DNA of 11,952 nucleotides from Flavobacteriales bacterium (GTDB lineage: Bacteria; Bacteroidota; Bacteroidia; UBA10329), in contig DMRV01000283.1 of NCBI GenBank assembly GCA_003456455.1, forward strand, positions 1-11,952. The letters run 5' to 3'. Position 1 is the first letter of the stretch. Each line of letters starts with the position of its first letter. The notes below the pieces were generated by a model, which was given only the letters and a program-made list of their open reading frames with translations, ran no database searches and was not told the origin of the DNA. Below, piece by piece: positions 7,521 to 11,952 of the stretch. A program made the translations under genes and the position numbers.

Positions 7521-7968
7521 GATTTTCGATTCTTAAATCGCGCTAAAATAATCAAATAGATATTATGCTGACCATAATACTTACACGAGTGCCATGGGTT
7601 TTATATGATCAGCGAATGGCAAAGATGCTTGATATCGAAATGAAGTCACAATAAGTGCCAGCCATTTAACAAGAATTAACAGCAAAAATATTTTCAAAAA
7701 AGTTTTTTTAACAATGCCCAAAAGAATCTAAACCGCTCCTAGATTTCTTCTATTCCACTGAAATACACGTAACTGTTTTTTACGTTTTCATTTTTGAAGG
7801 CAAACGTCATATATTAGAAAAACACAATAAATGAAAACAATTAAAATTGCCGAATTTGTACAATTCTTAGAACCCCTCTTTTTGTCCAAGGGTTGATTAT
7901 TCCCTTTTAAGGCCTCATATTCAATATGTGGCAATCAAATTATTCACCTAAGCTAAACAACCACAAAA
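7521..7968. other. Gene-free AT-rich stretch between divergent units
   Basis: These 448 bases separate the minus-strand MoxR gene from the plus-strand adhesin remnant and should hold both promoters, but I cannot place either with confidence. Visible elements are: CGATT/AATCG around 4 bases at 7527-7540, close to the MoxR start; three plus-strand TTAACA copies at 7666, 7676 and 7708; an ACGTAA/TTACGT inverted repeat at 7767-7785; and a longer dyad at 7912-7932. A 21-codon open frame at 7831-7896 is too short and featureless to call. No RNA gene is recognised. Confidence 0.6.
7912..7932. promoter_or_regulatory. Dyad in the leader of the adhesin remnant
   Basis: GCC-t-CATATT and AATATG-t-GGC flank a single central C, giving nine pairs with one mismatch. 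The dyad ends 36 bases before the start codon at 7969. Its position suits an operator or a 5'-leader feature of the former adhesin gene. No T-run follows. There is no functional evidence. Confidence 0.3.
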
Positions 7969-8456
7969 ATGTCAGTCACAACCAACAAAAGGTATTACCT
8001 TAGAATAATTTTATTGTTGATACTTTTTATATGTGCTGTTAAACAGGGCTTTTCTTCGGTTAGCGTTAACAGTTGCCTTGGAGCTATTACGATAAGTGTG
8101 ACTTCAGGTGTGCTTCCCTATAGCTATGTGTGGAGAGATGATTTGGGTAATGTCCTTCCCTATACCTCTTTTGTTGCGAGCGGTTTGGCTGCTGGAGATT
8201 ACTCCGTAGAAGTGACTGAGGGCAACGGTGATTCTACAGGTCCAGCTACATAAACGGTCATCAACCCACCAGATTTGGTAGGCACAGTAGTCGTTAATGA
8301 CGTGACCTGCAGAGGAGATTCTGATGCGCAAATAGTGGTTACTATGGGTAATGGAAACCCTGGTTATGATTGGGAGTTATTTGATGGAGGAGGAGCTTCA
8401 ATTGGTACGGGTTCAATCGCCTTTCCTAATAATGTAATCACGATTACGGGTTTGGT
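7969..8456 (+). pseudogene. SprB-repeat gliding/T9SS adhesin, N-terminal remnant with in-frame stop
   Basis: This is the beginning of what was probably a very large surface adhesin. A signal peptide (core IILLLILFICAV) is followed by a SprB-type repeat with its usual elements: ITISVTSGVLPYSYVW, then GLAAGDYSVEVTEGNGDS. The frame meets TAA at 8251-8253, but downstream it continues unbroken with the start of a second repeat (VINPPDLVGTVVVND, CRGDSDAQIVVT) up to TITGL near 8454. The TAA therefore looks like a point nonsense mutation in an already dead gene. Repeat similarity then stops within a few bases and PorP/SprF sequence begins in another frame. SprB proteins are exported by the type IX system and moved along the cell by the gliding motor; neither function survives here. 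About 160 codons remain. The start ATG at 7969 is set by the signal peptide. Confidence 0.82.
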
Positions 8457-8729
8457 GCGCAACTCTATTTCCAACCCCTATTGCTTGGTGTTTGGTACCG
8501 CGGGATCCCTATTGAAAGCGTAAATAAAGTGGCTAAGAACGAGTCCGTTATTGGCCTCTTTGGCCTCAAATTAAATAAAGACCTGTCCTTCGGGTATAGC
8601 TATGATTTTACGGTATCTCAGCTGGCAAGTGTAACGGGAGGAGCACATGAATTCTCATTGACCTTAGCTTTTGGGAAAATTGTAAAACGTACGAAACGTG
8701 ATACAATACTACCATGCTTTAAATATTAG
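8451..8729 (+). pseudogene. PorP/SprF-family outer-membrane protein, C-terminal remnant
   Basis: In the frame reading 8451-8729 the translation starts abruptly with FGAQLYFQPLLLGVWYRGIP, continues ESVIGLFGLKLNKDLSFGYSYD and ends with GGAHEFSLTLAFGK plus a basic tail. This is the usual C-terminal third of PorP/SprF-family proteins, outer-membrane barrels that work with the type IX system and are normally encoded next to a SprB-like adhesin. The signal peptide and first two thirds are missing. Upstream sequence is SprB repeat in a different frame, so a deletion probably removed the 3' part of the adhesin and the 5' part of this gene. An independent short gene starting at TTG 8481 is formally possible but would lack an export signal. 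The remnant ends 19 bases before the asparaginase start and may still carry that gene's promoter. Confidence 0.82.
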
Positions 8730-8748
8730 CTTTTCATATATTTCCTGA

Positions 8749-9237
8749 ATGAAAATCCTCTTCATTCAAACGGGTGGCACCATAGACAAAGATTATCCTA
8801 AAATCAATGCGGGCTATGCCTTCGAGATTGATGAGCCAGCCGTTTCAAGAGTCCTTGAAAAGAGCTTTTCAGGTTTCGAGTTTAATGTGGTGAGCCTTTT
8901 TAAAAAGGACAGTATGGATATTTTGGAAGAGGATAGGCTAGCGCTGAAGGCAATGCTCTTATCGACAGACTATTCTAAAATTATTGTCACCCACGGGTCT
9001 GATACTATGGTGGAAACAGCTCAGTTTGTTGGAAATGTAAAAAACAAAACCATCCTGTTCACAGGCTCGTATAGACCTCAACGCTTTGCTGAATCCGATG
9101 CCGATTTTAACATCGGTGTGGCTGTTGGAGCAATAAATGTTTTAAGTGAAGGCACGTTTATTGCCATGAATGGTAAAATAATGCCACCTGAAACGTGTTA
9201 TAAACACCCAGGAACAGGCTTGTTTGAAATTAGATAA
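8749..9237 (+). CDS. Single-domain asparaginase-like protein
   Basis: The 162-residue product matches the N-terminal domain of bacterial type I/II L-asparaginases. TGGTI at 8-12 carries the first catalytic Thr, KDSMDI at 53-58 the substrate-binding Ser region, and THGSDTM at 81-87 the second Thr-Asp pair with Lys replaced beyond it; LFTGSYRP at 103-110 is also conserved. Classical enzymes have about 330 residues with a C-terminal domain completing the active-site pocket. Stand-alone proteins of about 160 residues that end in a similar xxxFE motif occur in marine bacteria, so I read this as full length for that group rather than truncated. Whether it hydrolyses asparagine is uncertain. No signal peptide; cytosolic. 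It starts 19 bases after the PorP remnant and ends 16 bases before the protease start, probably one transcript with it. No Shine-Dalgarno is visible. Confidence 0.88.
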   Translation: MKILFIQTGGTIDKDYPKINAGYAFEIDEPAVSRVLEKSFSGFEFNVVSLFKKDSMDILEEDRLALKAMLLSTDYSKIIVTHGSDTMVETAQFVGNVKNKTILFTGSYRPQRFAESDADFNIGVAVGAINVLSEGTFIAMNGKIMPPETCYKHPGTGLFEIR

Positions 9238-9253
9238 TATGATGTTAAGAAAT

Positions 9254-10864
9254 ATGAAAAAGATACTTTCCCTAATGCTACTAGGCCTATCGTTAAACGT
9301 GATAGCACAAAATCAGGCACCACCTAAGAACTGGTTTAACCTTGACCCTGTCGACAATAAAGTCAATGGGGTAAGTACAGAAAAGGCCTATGAATATCTA
9401 AAAGGAAAGGAGTCAAAAACCGTTATTGTTGCTGTTATCGATTCGGGTATCGACATTCTGCATGAAGATCTTAAAGACGTGATGTGGGTGAATGAAGATG
9501 AAATTCCTGATAACGGTATTGATGATGACAGCAATGGATATATAGATGATGTCTACGGATGGAATTTCATCGGTGGTAAGGATGGTCAAAATGTGGACAA
9601 AGATTCCTATGCATTAGCGCGAGAGTACAAGCGTCTGATGCCTGTCTATGAAGGAAAAACGAAGAGTGACTTTAAGAAAAAAGAACTAGCAAGTTTTGAA
9701 TACTGGGAAGGGGTTAAAGCTGAATTCGAAAAAGGAGCCAACGAGTCTGCGGGCCAAATGCAATTGTTACAGAATGTTGACACGCAACTTAGAAGGTTCA
9801 ACAAGCTTTTTCAAGCATATTATATGTTGGATACCATCACTTATGATGTGGTGCAAAAGATAAACTCTACTGATCAAACGATACTTCAAGGGAAAGCGAT
9901 ATTGAGTAGTATCTATGAGGCAACCGACAAAGGATTGCTTCTAGATAGCCTGATCTACCTATTAGGAAAAGACTTAGAGCAAATTACCTCACAAGCGGTG
10001 GCCTATGACTTAGATTTTGACCCCCGTTACATAGTTGGAGACGATCCGAATAAACTCGATGAGGTGGGTTATGGTAACAATGATGTTATGGGCAAAGGCA
10101 CTGACAACTTTCACGGGACACATGTTTCAGGAATCATTGCCGCAAAAAGGGGAAATAGCATTGGTATTGACGGTATCGCCAGTAATGTTAGGATTATGGC
10201 CCTACGTGCTGTCCCAGATGGTGACGAGAGAGACAAAGATGTGGCAAATGCCATTAGGTACGCTGTAGATAATGGTGCACAAGTCATAAACATGAGTTTT
10301 GGTAAAAGCTATTCTGCCCATCTTGAACACGTCTATGAAGCCATTGAATATGCTGCTTCTAAAGGAGTCCTATTAGTACATGCTGCTGGAAACAGCGCTG
10401 AGGATATTGACGAAGCAAATAACTTTCCTAACGACTATATCGGCAGGAAGAAGAACATGTCGAATTGGATCGAAGTAGGTGCTTCTGATTCTGGCTTAGA
10501 TGAGAACTATGTCGGTGGGTTTTCTAACTATGGGAAAAGGAATGTAGACGTTTTTGCCCCTGGAGTCGCCATCTACTCTTTGGCCCCAGACAATAAGTAT
10601 CAAGACGCCCAAGGAACGAGCATGGCTTCTCCCGTTACTGCTGGTGTGGCCGCCTTATTGCTATCCTATTTTCCTGACCTGAAAGCAGAGCAGGTAAAAG
10701 ACATCCTCATGAAATCTTCAAGAAGCCTTGATGGCCTTAACGTTTCAAAGCCTGGAAGTGGAGAACAGGTAAGGTTCTCAGAACTTTCGGTTTCAGGTGG
10801 GATTGTCAATGCTGCGGAGGCCGTCAAACTCGCTGAATCAATGACATTGAAGAAAAAGAGATAG
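9254..10864 (+). CDS. Secreted S8 (subtilisin-family) serine protease
   Basis: The catalytic triad is complete: Asp63 in VIAVIDSGID-like context (VAVIDSG), His287 in HGTHVSG and Ser456 in GTSMASP; Asn380 in HAAGN supplies the oxyanion hole. The 536-residue count starts at ATG 9254, which gives a clean signal peptide (MKKILSLMLLGLSLNVIA-Q); ATGs at 9239 and 9242 are in frame and possible. Between Asp and His lies an insert of about 170 residues: Asp-rich segments such as DNGIDDDSNGYIDD (87-100), likely calcium sites, then a charged helical stretch at about 115-255. Classical subtilisins have about 30 residues there. The C-terminus (KLAESMTLKKKR) has no type IX sorting domain, so periplasmic location is more likely than the cell surface. 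It follows the asparaginase gene by 16 bases and ends at a strong terminator. Substrates are unknown. Confidence 0.94.
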   Translation: MKKILSLMLLGLSLNVIAQNQAPPKNWFNLDPVDNKVNGVSTEKAYEYLKGKESKTVIVAVIDSGIDILHEDLKDVMWVNEDEIPDNGIDDDSNGYIDDVYGWNFIGGKDGQNVDKDSYALAREYKRLMPVYEGKTKSDFKKKELASFEYWEGVKAEFEKGANESAGQMQLLQNVDTQLRRFNKLFQAYYMLDTITYDVVQKINSTDQTILQGKAILSSIYEATDKGLLLDSLIYLLGKDLEQITSQAVAYDLDFDPRYIVGDDPNKLDEVGYGNNDVMGKGTDNFHGTHVSGIIAAKRGNSIGIDGIASNVRIMALRAVPDGDERDKDVANAIRYAVDNGAQVINMSFGKSYSAHLEHVYEAIEYAASKGVLLVHAAGNSAEDIDEANNFPNDYIGRKKNMSNWIEVGASDSGLDENYVGGFSNYGKRNVDVFAPGVAIYSLAPDNKYQDAQGTSMASPVTAGVAALLLSYFPDLKAEQVKDILMKSSRSLDGLNVSKPGSGEQVRFSELSVSGGIVNAAEAVKLAESMTLKKKR

Positions 10865-10893
10865 CCCTAGCTTTCTGAGAACAAAAACTAACG

Positions 10894-10928
10894 GCCCGAT
10901 CGCTTTTGAGCGATCGGGCTTTTTTTTT
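10894..10928 (+). terminator. Strong intrinsic terminator after the S8 protease
   Basis: GCCCGATCGCT (10894-10904) pairs perfectly with AGCGATCGGGC (10909-10919) around the loop TTTG, and nine T follow at 10920-10928. It lies 30 bases after the protease stop and closes the asparaginase-protease unit. The T-run is on the plus strand only. Confidence 0.95.
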
Positions 10929-11205
10929 CTTAGTACCAAGCAAAACTAATAACGAGAGGCTTACGCGAAACGAAGTGAATCCACATCACTCCAAAACTCA
11001 TTGTTATTTTATTGTTAATTAACATCTAAGTTAATTAAGGTTAAAAAAAGGGCACTAATGAAACATTTAGGGCAAATTCGCATATACAAAGTAGGGTTTG
11101 TGACCGTTAAGTTGGTATGATTGTTGAAAGACACGAACCGCAATCGAATAATCAGAATTACAGACAGTAATTCTCTTCATATAGTTAGTAGTTTATTTGT
11201 TTAGT
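10929..11205 (+). ncRNA. Gene-free stretch with hairpins; possible small RNA (tentative)
   Basis: Between two plus-strand terminators there is no plausible protein gene, yet the stretch holds ordered structure. TTAATTAAC (11015-11023) and GTTAATTAA (11030-11038) form a perfect 9-base inverted repeat with a 6-base loop. AGAATTAC (11154-11161) and GTAATTCT (11167-11174) form a perfect 8-base stem with a 5-base loop. A 20-codon frame (11058-11120) follows an A/G-rich stretch. The next terminator implies a transcript arising within this stretch, perhaps from near 11040-11130. TATGATTG at 11115 resembles the Bacteroidota -7 element with one mismatch, but its upstream TTG is only 15 bases away, too close. 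I recognise no known RNA family. Confidence 0.3.
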
Positions 11206-11238
11206 AACCCGAGGGAGTAGTTAACCTCGGGTTTTTTT
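11206..11238 (+). terminator. Plus-strand intrinsic terminator with no matching gene
   Basis: AACCCGAGG (11206-11214) pairs perfectly with CCTCGGGTT (11225-11233) around a 10-base loop, and the T-run covers 11232-11238, overlapping the stop codon of the convergent membrane-protein gene. On the minus strand the stem is followed by TTACTAAAC, a poor U-tract, so it should act mainly on plus-strand transcripts. Weak minus-strand use for the membrane-protein gene cannot be excluded. Confidence 0.8.
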
Positions 11239-11752
11239 ATTTTAGAGCTACTCGGTGTTTGATCACTTGCTCATAGAAATGATGGATTCTAAACATCTGT
11301 TCAGCACCAACCTTCTGGCCTCCTTGAGCAATCAAGTATAATCCGAGCGCCACAGCAGCCATGATGGGCAATGCCCATAAGATAGGAGCTGGTTTTTCGA
11401 GCATGACCTGAGATAGCCCAAAGACCCCTGCAAACAAAGACAAAACGGCCAGCGCTGCGTATGACATAAAGAATATCGCCCAAACACTAGGCTTTGGGCC
11501 GTAGAGTCCGCGAACTTCTAAGTTTCCTTGAGAGACTTCTTCTAAGGTTAAGGTGAGTTGTGGTGACCAATAGTGTCGTTCCTCCAGGCTAATCTTAATG
11601 ACACAATATTGTTCAGAAACTAGGCCAGTGAATTCCTTATTGTCATCAATCGCTTCTTTGATACCAGAAAGATAACCTTCGGTAGTTCCCTCTACTATTT
11701 CTTTAAACCTTGGCCTGATCCTGAGACTTGACATCCAAAGAAATTTAGACAT
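11237..11752 (-). CDS. Two-helix membrane protein of unknown function
   Basis: I do not recognise this 171-residue protein with certainty. The first 85 or so residues are soluble and polar, with conserved-looking blocks YWSPQLTLTLEE (61-72) and RGLYGP (81-86). Two hydrophobic segments follow, at about 90-115 and 123-143, forming a hairpin, then an amphipathic tail (GAEQMFRIHHFYEQV). No signal peptide is evident, so the N-terminal domain is probably cytosolic with both helices in the inner membrane. Similar small proteins exist in Bacteroidota, but no function is known to me. An alternative start at Met7 (11734) would remove the odd leader SKFLW; neither start has a Shine-Dalgarno. It is transcribed away from the acetyl-CoA synthetase-like gene's 3' end on the same strand, 110 bases downstream of it. 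Confidence 0.72.
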   Translation of the reverse strand: MSKFLWMSSLRIRPRFKEIVEGTTEGYLSGIKEAIDDNKEFTGLVSEQYCVIKISLEERHYWSPQLTLTLEEVSQGNLEVRGLYGPKPSVWAIFFMSYAALAVLSLFAGVFGLSQVMLEKPAPILWALPIMAAVALGLYLIAQGGQKVGAEQMFRIHHFYEQVIKHRVALK

Positions 11753-11862
11753 TCACCAATAAAAAACATAATCACCCTAATAAATCCATTGAGGAGTAAA
11801 GAGGTACGGTACCATACTAACTTCATTAGAGACGCTCAATAGCAAGCCAAGAATAGCTAAAA

Positions 11863-11952
11863 CTATTTCTTCATTTTCGATCCCTCAATGATGCTATCAA
11901 CTACTTCTGGATTAAGTAGTGTTGAGGTATCACCAAGAGACGAGATTTCTCC
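11863..11952 (-). CDS. acs: Probable acetyl-CoA synthetase, last 29 residues (runs off right edge)
   Basis: The minus strand enters the window in an open frame that ends at TAG (11865-11863). It reads GEISSLGDTSTLLNPEVV, then DSIIEGSKMKK. LGDTSTL followed by a Pro-x-Val-Val segment is the characteristic C-terminal end of AMP-forming acetyl-CoA synthetase (for example LGDTSTLADP in enterobacterial Acs). That enzyme activates acetate to acetyl-CoA via acetyl-AMP in the cytosol. The acetylation-controlled Lys of the A10 motif would lie upstream, outside the window. The match is short, so a related acyl-CoA synthetase is possible. No terminator hairpin with a T-run is seen in the 110 bases before the next minus-strand gene. 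Confidence 0.75.
   Translation of the reverse strand, partial: GEISSLGDTSTLLNPEVVDSIIEGSKMKK

Noticed and set aside
7831..7896. 21-codon open frame beginning MKTIKIAEF upstream of the adhesin remnant
   Set aside because: Too short, no ribosome-binding signal, no recognisable features; expected by chance in AT-rich DNA.
8275..8523. Separate 82-residue gene after the stop at 8251
   Set aside because: It is the same frame and the same SprB-repeat array as the segment before the stop; the last residues are read out of frame through PorP sequence.
8481..8729. Independent small gene starting at TTG 8481
   Set aside because: The same frame continues upstream with PorP/SprF sequence to about 8451 and the product lacks an export signal, so it is a 3' remnant rather than a gene.
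9224..9253. Longer N-terminus for the S8 protease starting at TTG 9224 and overlapping the asparaginase gene
   Set aside because: The signal peptide is complete and typical from ATG 9254; the upstream residues add no recognised element.
10830..10864. Type IX secretion C-terminal domain on the S8 protease
   Set aside because: The protein ends soon after the catalytic domain with a basic tail; no beta-sandwich sorting domain is present.
11803..11813. GGTAC-G-GTACC palindrome between the acs-like and membrane-protein genes
   Set aside because: Only five pairs, no T-run and no second copy; not enough to call an operator or terminator.

Overview
This window most likely comes from a marine Bacteroidota chromosome, probably Cytophagales close to Roseivirga or Fulvivirga. 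That placement is inference. It rests on a TonB-dependent receptor with an N-terminal carboxypeptidase-regulatory-like domain, a lipoprotein whose lipobox Cys is followed by Gly and three Asp, remains of a SprB-type adhesin and a PorP/SprF protein of type IX secretion/gliding, and AT-rich gene starts with no clear Shine-Dalgarno sequence. I see no rRNA, tRNA, CRISPR array, insertion sequence or phage gene. Most of the window is ordinary core and envelope content.

Minus-strand block, 1-7520. From right to left: a MoxR-family AAA+ ATPase (6531-7520); a surface-type lipoprotein with a repetitive, Asp/Gly-rich, probably beta-helical body (4975-6396); a 948-residue TonB-dependent receptor (2038-4884); a TIGR01777/YfcH-type SDR protein (1031-1933); a LOG-family Rossmann protein (221-925); and the start of a HAD phosphatase (1-221) whose ATG overlaps the LOG stop codon. 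The lipoprotein and receptor look like one uptake unit, with a hairpin between them (4921-4948) and a clear terminator after the receptor (1989-2020). TTAAC-like motifs and two dyads lie upstream of the lipoprotein gene.

Plus-strand block, 7521-10928. A 448-base gene-free stretch leads into a broken locus. The N-terminus of a SprB-repeat adhesin (7969 to about 8456, with an in-frame stop at 8251) runs directly into the C-terminal part of a PorP/SprF protein in another frame (about 8451-8729). This looks like a deletion that fused two ends of an adhesin-sprF pair. An apparently intact two-gene unit follows: a single-domain asparaginase-like protein (8749-9237) and a secreted subtilisin-family (S8) protease (9254-10864), ending at a strong terminator (10894-10928).

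Right end, 10929-11952. About 300 bases without a convincing gene contain two perfect hairpins and end in a plus-strand intrinsic terminator (11206-11238) that no plus-strand gene explains, so a small RNA is possible. Beyond it, on the minus strand, are an unrecognised two-helix membrane protein (11237-11752) and the last 29 codons of what is probably acetyl-CoA synthetase (11863-11952).

The best leads are the collapsed SprB/SprF locus, the possible small RNA before 11238, and the control region and hairpin of the lipoprotein-receptor unit. I found no strong evidence for a wholly new multi-gene system.
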